DNA of 64,000 bases from Augochlora pura. Lineage: Eukaryota; Arthropoda; Insecta; Hymenoptera; Halictidae. A program made the position numbers and the translations under genes. Of this stretch, positions 23,609 to 37,425 are shown piece after piece. The stretch is taken from assembly GCF_028453695.1 (NCBI RefSeq), contig NC_135773.1:18042001-18106000 (forward strand). The letters are read 5' to 3'. Under the pieces are notes generated by a model. The model saw nothing but the letters and a program-made list of their open reading frames with translations. It had not been told where the DNA came from and did no database searches. Every line of letters begins with the position of its first letter. Within the stretch, counting starts at the first letter, position 1.

Positions 23609-26600
23609 CAACCTCTCCTCCTCTGGTTGTGCATCCTGAGCGGAGAGCGGCCACCTCGGCCGACCCTCTTCAAGCTTAGTCACGTGGGGACGGAATACCT
23701 GCTGTCACTTATCGATGGCCTCGTTACGAGCTCTCCCAGTAACCAGTCATTAGACAGCTGACTGGTCCAACTCTCCTTCTGTTTTCACCCTCCGCCACCC
23801 ACCCTACATCCACCTTTCGACCCGTACCCCAGCACCAAGTGTGGGCGCACCTAGCTCACCCTCTATCGGCACTTACGCGCGGCCATCCGTAACCTCGGCT
23901 GATATTAAAATGCCGGGGACGGCTGTGGTACGTTTGGTATCGGATCCGACCCCTGGACCATCGACCTACAGGTTATTCATAAAATGGAAACGCCTCGGAT
24001 ACCGAGAAAAATTTTATACAGGTTGTCACACATGTTGGAGGTTCTCAAAATATCGACGTCGTTTTTAGTGTTAAACCCAACACGGTTATAATGACCGGTT
24101 TTCTATTTCAAAATGTCATGCGAAATTTTGATTGAAAAAATTATTAACAGAAACTCGTTTATCGTTAGGTTAAGGATAATACTCATGACCTATAACAAAA
24201 AGAGAAGAAATATGTGAGATAAAAACAAAAAGATTTATCGTTCTAAGTGTAAATAACAAATATAATTCTAGATCCGTTTTAGGTCGTAACACATTCAGAC
24301 CTAAACTAATCAGACGTAAAATGAGCCTCTTTAAAACGTCGTGCTATCTGACGTAGACTGTATGCTTAATTAATTGTAATGTTGTATCCAATATTTTTTT
24401 CTTAGTTTCTCCCTTTCAGCCTTGTAGAGTTCATATACATATATGCTTGACGTCTTCACTTTCACAAGAATATTTGCAATTAGGGTCGTATATGATATTC
24501 ATATGAGCAACAGAGACAGATATGTTATAATGATCTAATCGTATACGATTCAAAGTACTTAGACTGTGGGTTAATGCATTTATAAAAAATACAAAATAAA
24601 TAAAAATGATTAAATTGCAATACAAAATTGTGAAGACGTTACAAGAATTTTGGAATATCATTACAGTATTTTTGAATATATGGACAAGTTTTCATTCACA
24701 ATTAAAGTGAGAAAAATAGTGATTTAATATGTATAAATTATAATTGCATGGTGTAATTATTAAAATGTTAAAAACGAGAACGCCATTTTCCAAACGGAGA
24801 TCGCACAAACTATCATCCACAGAAGTACAAGACGGATTGATTAAATTTATGGAAGTTTAGAATCAATTAATATGCTTAGAGTAGGTCTTTTAAGTACAAC
24901 TGGAACTCCCTCTACCTTTAATAAATAAAACTTTCTACCTGCCACGTGTGACTGACAAAAATTAACGTCATTAAGGTCCAGATAATCTTCCACGAGCGAG
25001 GTTAAATACTTCATCGCAAGAAAAAAAGGTACTTTGGTAGGCGTTTGTTATTTGCACACACGGGAATGGTGAAAACAGAATTTAACCGTTCTTTACGTTT
25101 TAATTATCGCATAATCTGGGAGCAGGTGCGAGCACGCAAGATGTAGCGTGGTCAGTTGGGGCGGCTGCTCGTTAAACCGACAGTTTTATCTCACGTGTCT
25201 CGCGTAAATGCTATTAAGTTTTTCCATTCTCGGCACGGCCACTTACCGCGTGATTTTCATTAGAAGAAGACGCGGTGATACGCGTGCGACAACGTAATCA
25301 TACGGTTACGGCGGCAGGGGAAATTCTACTTGCCTCAAGCCGGTGTTCTAAGAAGATTTCGAGGCTGCACACTTCCCACAAGGATTTTACGGAGGCGTTG
25401 AGCTCCCTTCCGTTTGCACGCTGGAAAACCAAAATAACTCAATTAAAGAAGTTCCATGAATCCAGCAGGTTACCACGGGATACATATTTATGATCTGATC
25501 ATTCCCATCCCGGAAATTCGTGCTGACCCGCGAAGCGGAAGCCGCTTCTCCGTGAGTCTTCGTCGACCCTTCGCTATGGAGATTTATTGCCACGACCTCG
25601 GGACGGTTTAAAATAATTTTTAATTTTACATAGGTCGAACGACTTTCGGGGTAATCGAATTAGAGAGTTCCCCCGTTCCGCGGCCTGATCTCTCGGCTTT
25701 GACTTAACGAGAAACAATAAATTCTTTTGCGAGTCGTAAAAACAGTCTTCCTCCAAAGATTACAATGTCATTTCGTTGGTTTCAAAATAGTTTGCGGGCA
25801 AATCGTACGTGTAGCACTTGCTACACTCAACTGACTAGTTTATCGAATAACATCTTCGTGGATCGCCTGTTAAGGTGTTCTAGCGTAAATTTCGTTTTCA
25901 ACTTTCTCTGTAATTTTGTTACTAAGAAACTACAACTACATTTGCAGTCATATTTATGAGGTTTGTTTATGTATGTTTTCAGTAGCATTTAGCAAATTTT
26001 TGGGTTAAAAAGTTTTTAAACTGTTACTACTGTGAAACATTGTCGAATTTTAAGAAAATCGTCCTATGTTGACCATAATAACGAACCTTTTGCTTATCTG
26101 AGATAAAAAGATCTGTAATATTCGTAATCAGTATGATTTTGACTATAACAGGTACCAGAACAAAAGAAAAGAGGGATAATTTAAAAAACTGCGACATTTT
26201 GATATTTAATAATCGACTTTTCTATTGACTTTTCGTAAAATAGAATTGATCATCCGTATTATGAATAGATTTTTGTGGTTTTAGCTACGTTTTGTCGATT
26301 CGGAAAACTGCTGCGGTACGGATAAGTTAAATGCAACACTTGATCGCATCCCCTCCAGGAATCTTTCAACCGTTCCCCCCAGCAAACGGCTAATAACTGT
26401 AGTTAGGCAATTGGGTATCATTAAACACCAATAGATAAGAGACCGCGAAGAATTCGCTGCGCGTCGCGTCATAAATTGTATCCGTCCGGGACGTAACAAT
26501 ACGTCGATCATGACAAGGGGTGGCGGTTTGAAACGTTATGGGAGTCGGGTTCCTCGTGCAGGACCCCCGAGAGCAGGATCTATTGATATTAAAAATATAG

Positions 26601-28808
26601 TCAACCTAGCGGAAAGTCAGAAAGAACGTCGCGGAGGGACGATAAATGCAAATGCGACAAAATAGAAAGCCGAGGAAGGTGGTAAATGCGGTAACGAGCA
26701 TGAGGTTATAGTCATCGGCGAAGAAAAGGGACCCCAGGGACGAAGTGCGTGTCGTCGTTCCTCGCCCTAACAAGGACCCCCGTAGAGCGTGGAACCGGCC
26801 ACGCTTCAGCCCCGTCGAACCCCACATCCCCGGACCTCCCACGTACTCCCTCCGCAACCCCTTCGCAGCAAATGCCACCCTCCTCCCGTGGCTACATCCT
26901 CGCTCCTAGAAATCGCTTTAACCTACGTACTAATAACGCGGGCGATGATAGCGCTGCCCACAAGCGATTGCTCCCACGCGAACCCTGCGAATGGAATGCG
27001 AGGGTATTTCGGGGGTCCGCCATCCCCCTATCTTGCCTATACTATACTTAAAGTGTCCTTCTTTGTGGTGCACGATGACGCAATCAGCAGTACACTGTTT
27101 CTCGAATTTGAATGATATTAAATATCACTATCCAAAAAATGCTAAAATTACATCAAATGCATTTAATCAATGAAATTGAATTTAGATACAGTGAATAAAG
27201 AAATTGATCTGAATCTGAATCTTTTCACTGAATTTTTATGCAAGGTGAACGTCTGCATTTAGTGCAAACTCTGAGAGTTACGTGTAAGGAAAGCCAGGGA
27301 CCGTTGTGACACTTCCATGTCAGAACATGATTACACATAAACTATTGTATTTATGATGATAAGCTTATTCAGTTACATTAATTTAGTTATACATCAAGGA
27401 ATATTCAAGTTATTAATGAAACATAAAAACCGAGTAAAATGTCACAACAGATCCTGACTATCGGTCGATTGTAACACAGCATGTTTTGATAGTAATGAAT
27501 ATTCAATATTGTGAAACTAAGATAAAAACAAGATAAGTGCTTTGATATATACAATAGTGAAAAATATAAAATGAAAGATTATATCTACTTCTAATTTTAC
27601 AATATTGACAATTGTGCTTAGTCACTTAGTCACTCATCGGCAATGGTTTCATGTGGTTAGTCACTTCAGCAACAACATTGAAGCCATTTTCATTTTTGGT
27701 TGTGTTATAAGGTTCCAAACCATCTTGGTATGCTTTTATACCTATGGTTCCTTAACTGTTTCTTTGTAACTTCTGTGTATATTGTTTTAAAAGTTCACTT
27801 ATCATATTAAATTGTAACAATTGTAAATCTGATACTTACCCTAATAAATGTAGGTATTTATTTAAATTATAAGGGGCCGAAAATTTGGTGTAGATGTCTT
27901 CAAAACTACAATTATCATATAGGAATATACTTTTTAAAAACTGTTCACTTATCGCATGCTATAACTGGTTATCGGTCGACAATTAAGCTTTTGAAAAGAA
28001 ATAAACATCAAAAAGATATCAGGATAACGATCTTACATAGATCGCGTCTTGTAACGTTAACGTTGAACAGAATGAGAAATTAGGGTACCTACTAGACGTT
28101 GGCTCAAAAATTGTTTCAGAAAATTTCTATTTGTTGGAATGATAAAAAAGTAGAAACAACAGCATTTTTATATTCAAATTAGATTTAACTTATATTTGTA
28201 CACGTTTGAATTTATCTTATACACTTTTTTAACAAATCACACATTTCAATAAAAACCTTTACAACCCACATTTTGATTAGATTTAATGTCAGGTTTAATT
28301 TTTTAGTAGATTGACAAAATCATTAACTGTTTGTATTTGACTTAATAAAAAAAGTCAATGGTCATTTCGAGGAGCCTACGCTAAAAATTATTTAACAGAA
28401 GTAGATGCTTAAGAATGAGAATGTTGACATGAAATTGTGATTTCCTGTTGAAGGTTTGTTACAGGATTGAGGAAAGATATTATAACATTCAGTTCAATGA
28501 GTTTTCACTATACAATCGTAAACAACTCTACTGATTTCAGCCAATTGGTTTCGCTTTCATTATTAAGTGTTCTGTTCGTTGCTGAGAAGACGGCATAAAG
28601 AAAAGTGTAGGATCGATTCCCACCAACCTACCCGTGTGTGCACCCTTGCAAAAGTAGGGTAAATACGTTTGCCTTATTGGCAGAAATGATCCCTTCCTAT
28701 TAGTCCCAATTTTCAGGAAACTAGGCACACGAGCCTGGTCGATTGTAGACAAACAACGCCTCTTGATACCTGCCCCGTCTCGCTCCCCTCATGTTTTTCT
28801 TCTAGATT

Positions 28809-28880
28809 CTCCCATTTTGTTTCCATTCCTGACTTTTGATCATTACTGGCTAACTTACGCGCTGAACAAGAGACGTGATT
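28809..28880 (-). repeat. Dispersed repeat C, copy 1 (minus strand)
   Basis: Read on the minus strand it aligns over about 70 bases, with roughly a dozen mismatches, to 46535-46604. Both copies translate in the matching frame to related peptides (SARKLASNDQKSGMETKW here), so this may be a fragment of a transposon or retrogene ORF. I cannot name the source. Confidence 0.5.
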
Positions 28881-30724
28881 AAGCGGTGCGGGTGACCGAT
28901 CCATTTTGCCCTTTGCGTTAATTAGGTTATTGGTTGTTTAGTTTACCAATTAAAGTGAATTTTGGTAGGTTATAGACAAGTGGGGACAACGGACGTGCAG
29001 GTCAAACGGAGGGAGGCGAGTTTACCCTTGCCCCTCTACAGAAATTGTAGCATGTTTTCAGCAGCGGATAGTGCAACATTGTTGAAATAAAAATGCAAAA
29101 ATGCAAGGAGTGATTTGATTCACTATGTTCTAAACGGGATACAGAAACGCAGATATAAATGTAAATATTATTATGTTTTAATATTGCAGGTTTAAATATT
29201 ATACAATTCTTATTTTACATTATTTTTTAAACTTTCATTTGCATTTCGTAGAATCGTTCAAACCAGCGTATTTCCGATAAAATCGCGTACACAATTCGGG
29301 TAGCAAGACACCGTCGGCACGTGCGCTTAAAAACGCGTGCACATCATACACGTGCGATACTCATTTTGTATAACTTCCACCCGTCACCCCCTTTTTACGA
29401 CGCCTCCTCGCCAAGGCATGACTTATGTTCGTAGACACCGCCGTTCCGAAGCATAATTGCGCTCGTGTTAAAACGCTCGTCCCTTTTCCCGCATAATAGC
29501 TACGAACGACGCCGGCCTACCGACGATCATCGACAACGAGGGGGCAAGGGGATGCCGCACAAAAGAGACCACTTAATTTTCGCGAGCACAATGCGGATGT
29601 ACCCTTTTCCGCAAACGATGTTCTACTCGAGGGAGCTCGATCGTTACCAAGTAATAAAGTTCAGTAATGGTCGTGTTTTGAAAATAGCCGAAAAAGATGG
29701 CCTTCCGCGGAAAGTGGCTTTACCATAAGCACATTTCGTTTCACAAATTATTGTGCATTTAAACATTTGGGCGATCTAAACTTTCCCGTAAACTTTTTAC
29801 AGTAGTAAAACATTCATTTCGGGAGATAATAAAGTTTCAAGAGTTGATTCATTCATGTATTAAGCCAATAGAATTAAGTTCTAATCGTGCTTCATTAACA
29901 TTGGATCCACCGATCCTTAACACATCCAAAGCAAAGAATTTTATTCACTTAAATTAAAATTCTAAAGCAAAGTTATATGACACAAATTACATTCTTATAC
30001 TACTCACGAATTTTAATGAAATGAAGAAATTGTAATAGATCAGGGTAAGAATGGATTTTTTAAAAATACATTTTAAATCATTCTGCCTCAGATCAGATAA
30101 AAAGAAATCGAGAATTTTTTACATGTGTTTTATTCCAAATAATAGCATTGTGTTTAGTTTTAAAAAATTTATACCGTCTTAAAAGACATGTGATCAGTTT
30201 CGCTCCTTACAATATATGTAAGAGTGAAATTAAAATATTGCTCAATAAATCCTTAGTATATTTATTTACTTCTAGTATAAAAATATTCTAGTATTTAAAA
30301 AACTTTACGAAAAAGGTGAAAATTCTTCATTATACAATCTGATGTTGAAATCATATTTTATTTCAGACTCTAAGGCATCCAAGTAGATATTTCTCACCAT
30401 TTCTTCCAACTTTATTTGTTTACAGTCTAGATATTAAACAGTTTCTTATCTAGTTCATTAATTGAATCACTTTTTGTTACCTCAACAATTTAAAAAGATC
30501 AAATGATAAAACAAGTATGTAGACTCGCATTGTAGGCGCACTATCAGAGCAATAAAAATCTATGAATTTTTATCATTTTTATCTTATCGAAAAAATTTAA
30601 AAATGGGAAGAAATTCGATGATGACTTATTAATTATTCAACTAGGACACGAAATCTGATACACACTTTTGTAAATATTGTTGCTTATCACTTTAATCACA
30701 AATAGATCTACAAGTTATTATCAC

Positions 30725-30810
30725 CTCAGTTCCATCCCATCTTTTTTCCACTTTCAACATGTGCAATGTGTAATACATGTATAAAAATTGATATTACATT
30801 CACTTTATGA
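30725..30810 (+). repeat. Dispersed repeat E, copy 1
   Basis: Aligns with 40885-40980: CACTTTCAACATGTGCAATG / CACATACAACATATGCAATA, and later AAAAATTGATATTACATTC / AAAAATTAATATTACATTC. It is an AT-rich diverged interspersed repeat of unknown class. Confidence 0.45.
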
Positions 30811-31360
30811 ATCTATTTTAGCGAGTAATTGCTACAAATTTGGATGTCTGCGGTTGGAGGTTAATTATGCAGCACATATTTCGTCGCTAGTTGTTCGAAA
30901 TATTTCGGAGTTGAGAAAGACATTATCTTGAGAAACGTTTAAACTTGTCAGAAGCCGTTTCACGGCAGAATTCTGGGGATCTCGCCCACCGCGGTGCGCA
31001 AATTCGAAAGGCAAACAACCCGGCGAAGTTACGAGCATCGAGCGTCGTCGCGAACACGCTCGGTCGGGGGCGGAAGGGCGGAGTGCGATAATCGTGAAGA
31101 TATTCAAAGGTTGGCGGCCCCGCTGCCCCAAGACGCCCCTCGGATCGATTCGGCCGCCTTCGGGAATCGGCCGAAGAAATTGGCTAGAAACTTTATCTCG
31201 TTCCGCCGTCGATAAAATGTCGTATTGCCTAGCGCGGAAATAATCTCCGGGAAGCAGGATAGCGTCTGCGTTGCCGATTCATGCGGAAGATAGTGATCTT
31301 TACCGGAGCTCGGTACCGCATAAATGGCGTAATGCGCGCCTCCGCTCAGGCATTTGCAGT

Positions 31361-31369
31361 TATATAAAG
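31361..31369 (+). promoter_or_regulatory. Candidate TATA box in the 31-32.5 kb GC-rich patch
   Basis: TATATAAAG stands in sharply GC-rich surroundings, with a CG-rich stretch 25-40 bases downstream where initiation would be expected. No gene is recognised downstream inside the window. It could serve a noncoding RNA or a first exon with far-away coding exons. Confidence 0.35.
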
Positions 31370-31531
31370 ACCGAGGACAGAGCGACGACGGCGGGCAGCG
31401 CGCGCTCGTGCTCTCCTGTCCTCTCCGGCACTCTCGCGCGCACATATACTCTCCTATCTCTGGAGAGCAGTTCGCGTTCTACATCGTTCTCTAATGCGCA
31501 CACAAGCGTACGAGTGTGCACGTGCAGGAGG

Positions 31532-31554
31532 GCGCGCGCGCGCGCGCGCGCGCG
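31532..31554 (+). repeat. (GC)n dinucleotide run
   Basis: An uninterrupted alternating GC run of about 23 bases inside a CpG-rich patch. Such runs can adopt Z-DNA. Confidence 0.85.
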
Positions 31555-32814
31555 AGCGCGTTCTCTTAGAGAGTCGCACGGAAAGGAAAGAAAGGTGGAT
31601 AGAACGGGCCAAAGGGCGGAGATTAAGGGTCGCCGAGGAGATGAGTTTGTTAAAAAGGCAGAAGCGGGCCAGCAGCACGCATCACGGACATCAAAGAGAC
31701 AAGACGAAATGAAATCCAACCGCTGCCCGTCGCCACCCCGCCTCGAGACTCTCTTCTCTTCTCTCCTCTCTTCAACCGTCACCCCTTCCTCCTCACTCCC
31801 ACACTCCCCGCGTTCCTTTATCCACTCTCCTTTCTTAGCCCCGACTTCCTGCCGCGCTGTCTGCGCCACTTTTTTTCCTCTTCTTTGCCTTTCCTACAGT
31901 CTTCGGTACTCCACATCCGCTTCGACCTTCTCCCTCTTTTTCTAATTCTCTGCCTCTGTGTCTCCTCCTTTTCCCTGGTACTCTAACCGCCGTCGGAGAA
32001 AGAGCAAGCCGAAGGAAAACACAGGGGACAAAGGGGGATGGAATCGTGGAAGAGGGCACGCGAACCCTTTACCTTACTCTTTACGCTCGGCTCGAGCGTA
32101 CTACTGTTGCTCCCGCAATTCCCGCGACGTCCCGCTTGGCCCTTTGCTCGCCGTGTTAAACGCAATTTTTAAGAACCGGCCCGAGTAATTGCTTTGTGGC
32201 CGCCGCCCGGGGGACACGTGTAACATTTGCAAGGATTTGCCGGCCGGCGAGGGGTCGACGTGCCAATGGTTTTCACAAACCCCCATCCTAGATCCGTCAT
32301 GGTTTTACCTCGCTTCTCCTTTTTTTTTCTCTCCCCGCTTCTCCTTTTTTTTCCCCTGGTTTTCTCTCCGCAGCGAAGGCAGTCGCAACGTTTTCAAACC
32401 TTTTCACATAATTCTGTACTTTGAGGGCCGTCCTTTGAGCCACGGGTACACTGTTGCCTTATTTGGGTAGCGTGTAAGTGGCTGTTTGTGGGACCAGTTG
32501 AAAAGTTTCGGTGAACACGGTCGTGTCATCTTTTGTGCGGCAGAGAATAGTCGAGTAATGTGACGACACTGCGATTTAGTATTTATTCGACACTGAAAGC
32601 ACTGAAACGGCCAGCTTGTACAATAATTTAGTATCGGATGCACTAAGGCTTATCATGACGCCTATTTAATGATTTCTCGATGTTGTTAATGGACTGCAGG
32701 ATTTTGTGCTGTTACGTCGTATGCAGATTTTTACAATACAAGAGTATGCAAGGAGTAATAGCATTTTTATCCCTTTTTTACATTAAGTTTTTAGTCAACG
32801 AAGGAAACGTTTCT

Positions 32815-33039
32815 TTAACACGTTCGCTACCAGCGTCAGTAGCGTACATAGTTATAGTAACTTTATTTAACGTATTAAATACATTGTATTCTCTTGAAAA
32901 ATATGACATTGAAAAAGGTGTAACGTGTAAAATGTGTTATAATTCAAAATAGTGACATGCATAAAACGAGTTCGATGTTTTTTTGCGCGAAATACAAAAT
33001 TGTGATCATTGCACCTGTCGCTGGTAGTAAACGTGTTAA
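32815..33039. mobile_element. Small TTAA-flanked inverted-repeat element (piggyBac-like MITE)
   Basis: The element starts TTAACACGTTCGCTACCAGCG and ends with the inverted copy CGCTGGTAGTAAACGTGTTAA. The terminal repeats are about 24 bases with a few mismatches, and the 225-bp interior is AT-rich. The duplicated TTAA fits piggyBac-type insertion. No transposase is encoded. Confidence 0.65.
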
Positions 33040-34651
33040 TTTGAAGTTTTGTAAAATGACGTATGGAAATGAGAATTTGCATAATTATAATGAAACAAAC
33101 AATTGGATATGAATTCGTTGCCTCGTCAGGTGTTCATAGTAGTGAATATAATTTGATCTTTTCAGTAGGGTTTCACAGTAGAATACTCTATTGTAAGTCA
33201 CACTTGAATTATTCTACTTACTGTAACTCTGTAATTATAAAAATTATTATTAAATAATGTAATTATTAAAATAAAATATCATTAAATAGATTATTAAGAC
33301 ATTCCAATAGTAAAAAAATGTTTATTTATTTAATTATTTAATGAATAATTGCTAAAACTTCGTAAACCATACAATTTTAATTTAACGAAATATATGGTAT
33401 ATATTACCTTCATGATATAACATATTTAAACATAGACTGTTCGTAAATTCATCCCTTACGCATATAAATTAATGTCCTGTTCCCTGATTTCTATCTTAAC
33501 ATATACTGTAGGGGTTTTCCAAGTATGGAAGGCAAAATGGTCGAGAGTGAGCGTCATAAAATACGAAATTAATGAGACAGATGTTTAGAAAGAGTTTGGG
33601 CAGCTTTAAGTGACCTGGGGTCATTGCTTAGATTTCTCGAAGTCCTGCGTGGCCGAAAGATAGAGCGTAAGTGAATGGAAAAGAAATGAGGAAAGAAAGA
33701 GAGAGAGGAAAAGAGAGAAAGAACAAGAATAAGTCAGAATGGGAGAGAGTTTATGCAAGAGAAAGAAAGCGGTAAGATAATGAGGAAAAAGGCTTGGAAA
33801 GATGGAAGAGCCGACGGGAAAGGTCGAGGCATTCGAAGGAGAACGGTCACCCTGCAAACTTATGCATGTCGTTTGTTATTATCGTTGTTGATCTTGTTGT
33901 TATTGTTACCGTAGTTGTCATTATTGTTGTTGTAAGTGGTAGGTAGGTACTGTTTGTTATTGTTAATAAATTATTGCTGTTACTGTTTTTCTACATCGTT
34001 TGAGTCGTTTAGAGAATGTAAAAATCTACTACATTTAATGAAACACAAATTACACTAAAGAAACTTTATTTAAACAGAATAGGATAAATAAGTTATAATA
34101 TAAGTCAACAGTGGGATTTTAAGCAATTTTTTTGCACAATTACAATTTGTTCACTGGATACAATCAACAAGAAGTAAAGTGTAATGTTTCAGATTTTAAT
34201 AAATTTCATAGCTTATAAGTCAGTGAAAATTTTGTTTGAGAGTGTATAATCATTTGACTACCGATGTTGTGTTCTAACGTGCGCGAATTTTATGTATAAT
34301 AAATAATGAAAATATATATTTATAAAATTACAATAACTGGATAAAAACAAGAACAATAATAATGACGGGAAAAACGATAACAACAATACGATAAAAACAA
34401 TAACGAAAGAAAGTAACACTGACGAAACAGCAACGATAAAGTTTCTATCTGAACGAAAATATCGTGACAATACCTCTATAATCTGTAACGTTTCGATAAA
34501 CCGATCCGTGAAACCCGGTCGCCTACGGTACACACTCGAGAAGTCTAAAATTTCCGCATCCGTAAATTTCTTCCTTTCCACGTTGCGAGTCCACTACAGA
34601 GTCATTATCAAAATGATACATATCAATTTAGCTTAAATTTAAGACAATATA

Positions 34652-34696
34652 CTTAGACAATTTTTATGCTGCATAAAGATCCGCCGTCTAATAATC
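34652..34696 (-). repeat. Dispersed repeat D copy
   Basis: On the minus strand reads TTAGACGGCGGATCTTTATG, then CAGCATAAAAATTGTCTAA. It keeps both the TAGAC start and the GTCTA end of the core. Confidence 0.5.
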
Positions 34697-35807
34697 ATTC
34701 TAACTTTCCATCCCGATGACACCTTCGCAATTATAGTAACATTTAAGAGAAGCAAATCTCGTAAGACTCTACTCAATCAGGATCATTGAATCGCTGGTAA
34801 ATTACACGCGGCGCGGGATCAATTTTAAAATGATTACCATACCTTCCGCATCATTTCACTCGGAACAACTCGAAAGTGACGATACGAATTCAAAACGTTC
34901 CAGAATATTCGTAGCCGTGTCTCGGTTTCACCGTCTGTCAGTTGTTATTGAACATCTTCGCTAAATCGTCCGTGGCGATGGTTCGATTTGGCTCGTTGTC
35001 CGCCGCGTGCAAACTGTAGCCGGAAGAACCGAATAATCTTCTTGACTCCGGCGAACGACACAATGGTCCGCGACGACGTGGAAACACACGCAACTGGAAC
35101 GCGATCTTGACGAGGAAGTGCGACATGTCCCACAGTGGGCTGGAATCCCTTTTTTGTGTTTAAAATGATTCTAGTGTTATTTTAAAGTTCAAGGTTGCAA
35201 AAGAGTAGTTCGTGGTTATAAATATTGTTATCTGAATGTCTAATTTCTCATAATTAATTTAAATTTTCATATAATTCATTAAAGGGTATAGAAAAACTAA
35301 CGTGTCCAGAAGGAATACCTTATGTATATATCGTATCGATTTCAATGGTTTTCATACATTGTACACATACAGCCGAGTGGTCAATGCAATTTGTGCACCT
35401 CCTGCAACTTCTAAAATAGATTGGGAAAGAAAATAATTGGGCAAAAAATTTTTCAATACAAAAGTTGCGTCTTTGCCTATGTTATTTTCAACAACAATCA
35501 AACTAAAAACATTGATTAAATGTATGTTGTACATAATTTTCTTATATGCAAATATTTTGTGTAACTGTTTGTGTAAAAATATTTTGTCTGACCCAATATA
35601 AACAATAAAAAGGAAAGATTAATTATTTATAAAATATAGCACACAGAAGCAAGTTTCATTGAATACGAATTGGCTGGTGCGTCTGATTATAACATACCGA
35701 TTCTACTTGTCGCAGATACTGCATCCTGGTGGATATTGAAACTGATTTCTTCAAAACGAAACCTAAAAAAAAGAATGCTATTCAATCTTTTCAATTTATT
35801 TCTGACA

Positions 35808-36020
35808 TATACAGGATGCTTATTTTATCCTTTAAACACATTGAAATATCTTCATTATTATAAAATGTATCGGGACAACTTTGTTGACTTCGGCTCATAA
35901 AAGACCTCTATAAAATAGGGGTTAGTAAGCAAAAAATAGTGACTACTTTCAATACTTGAAAGAAGAAAACAAGAATTATAATAGTGTTAGTTAAACTTAT
36001 ATAATAAATACCCTGTATAA
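35808..36020. mobile_element. Possible inverted-repeat element with CCCTGTATA ends
   Basis: The left end TATACAGGATGCTTATT and the right end, read inverted, TATACAGGGTATTTATT are similar over about 20 bases. ACAGGGTGTT-type termini are common on insect DNA transposons. The roughly 213-bp interior has no coding capacity. Confidence 0.35.
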
Positions 36021-37319
36021 TACAATTAATCATGCATTCAGTTCTACGTAGCGTTCATTTTTCAAAATTATTATGCAAAGATAATTTAGTGTATATTCAC
36101 ATTTTTTCTTTATGATTTTTCATGCGTTATTTCACTATTAAGTAAAATAATTAAAGAAGTGGCAATGGGACATTGACAGTAATTGGTACATATCGCCTAC
36201 AGTTAAAAAATGATCAATCGTGTGCTCTATTTTGACTTTAAATAAAAACACCCCTTCAACGACTTTTGTTCAATTACCATGGACTGCAGACACGAATCGT
36301 TTTTACGATGGCAAGCGTAAACGCGTGTTACATGGATCTGTTGCGCGAGGACTCTCGTATGCTTAGGGAACGTAATCGCGGGATAACGTCTGTTTTTAAG
36401 CGGTAAATTCGGTAGAGGCAGCGCGTGAATGGTAGCGGACGGCGCAATGGGATCGGCTGTCGATCGCGGATTGTGGGACAGGCGTCGTCCTTTAAATAAA
36501 AAAAAATCCAATTCCCTCGAAAACACGAGTCTGACAATACTGGCGAGGCAGCCGGGTATCCGATATTTCGCGGAGCTGCCGTGCGCCGGCATCAATCCGA
36601 GTTATACGTGCTTGTAACGTATCTGCACATGGTACGTGTCAACGTACGGTTGCCACGACTGCCGCCCACACACCTCTATCTATTCGATAGCCCAAATAAC
36701 GAGCTCCCAGGGAACGGCGACAAACGGGCCATGATCCTTTTCGATCTCCCCCCGAACCCCCCTCCCGCCCTATGCTGGTAAATCGAGCCGTCTTCACGGT
36801 CGGTGAACGCGTAAGCGCACGATAATGTTCTAGTGTAGCCGGTGACGATGCCTTAATTTGACCCAACTTCGTTTCGAAACAGATTAGGGACTCCATACCT
36901 TAATTGAACGTTTTTAATACTTTATTTACAAGACAAGTCCGGCGACCCGATAATTCCATCCTTTTCCCAAATTGTGCAAAAAAATAAACAAAATTTTGGA
37001 TTACTTTTATTATCGGCCACAGTTCGTTCCTTCACGGTGAGAACAGTGCCTACGGACCACAGATTCTACGTATGTACAAGTACTGGTCAGAGTAAAAGTT
37101 TAATTGTTATAACGCTTGTAAAGGGGGGATTGTTAAAACGAAAAACATTTTTCGTTTAAATAAAAATATCATATATTCAACAGACGTCTGATGCTATCTG
37201 GTATACACCTTGTAACAAAAAGATATTCAAATTGTTTTCAATCACAGTAGTGATGGATATATTTGTTTAAAAAATTTTCATCGTGTGGCGCACGAAGAAA
37301 TCTTGGAACTTTATTTGGT

Positions 37320-37425
37320 TCGGCAGCGAAGAAAAGGAAAGGGAGCGTGGTTCGTCCTAGGCCCGCTTAGAGGACTCGTCAATAAGGTTATTTAACGGGC
37401 CCTGTCTCTTAGACACAGGACAGTT
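37320..37425. repeat. Dispersed repeat B, copy 1
   Basis: Shares GGGAGCGT..TTCGTCCTAGGCC, CGTCAATAAGGTTATT and TTAGACA with 48601-48690 in the same order. Family unknown; no ORF and no tRNA-like promoter boxes seen. Confidence 0.6.

Larger units (their letters stand above)
20754..30960. other. No gene supported; alternating AT-rich DNA and GC-rich patches
   Basis: GC-rich patches at 22080-22450, 23300-24000, 25060-25700, 26330-27050 and 29280-29700. Only repeat C, repeat E and repeat F copies and two TATA-like boxes stand out. Confidence 0.45.
30960..32520. other. Large GC-rich patch, possible promoter/5' exon region
   Basis: The most CpG-rich stretch of the left part, with a TATA-like box, a GC run and pyrimidine-rich plus-strand DNA. 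Open frames of 224 (plus) and 169 (minus) codons overlap on opposite strands and are serine/arginine-rich without domains, so I read them as composition effects. Confidence 0.4.

Noticed and set aside
28607..28625. Possible tRNA or SINE B box (GGATCGATTCC)
   Set aside because: No A box or cloverleaf at the right distance.
31271..31945. 224-codon plus-strand frame and 169-codon minus-strand frame over the same DNA
   Set aside because: Both are low-complexity Ser/Arg-rich frames through CpG-rich and CT-rich DNA, mutually overlapping, with no domain.
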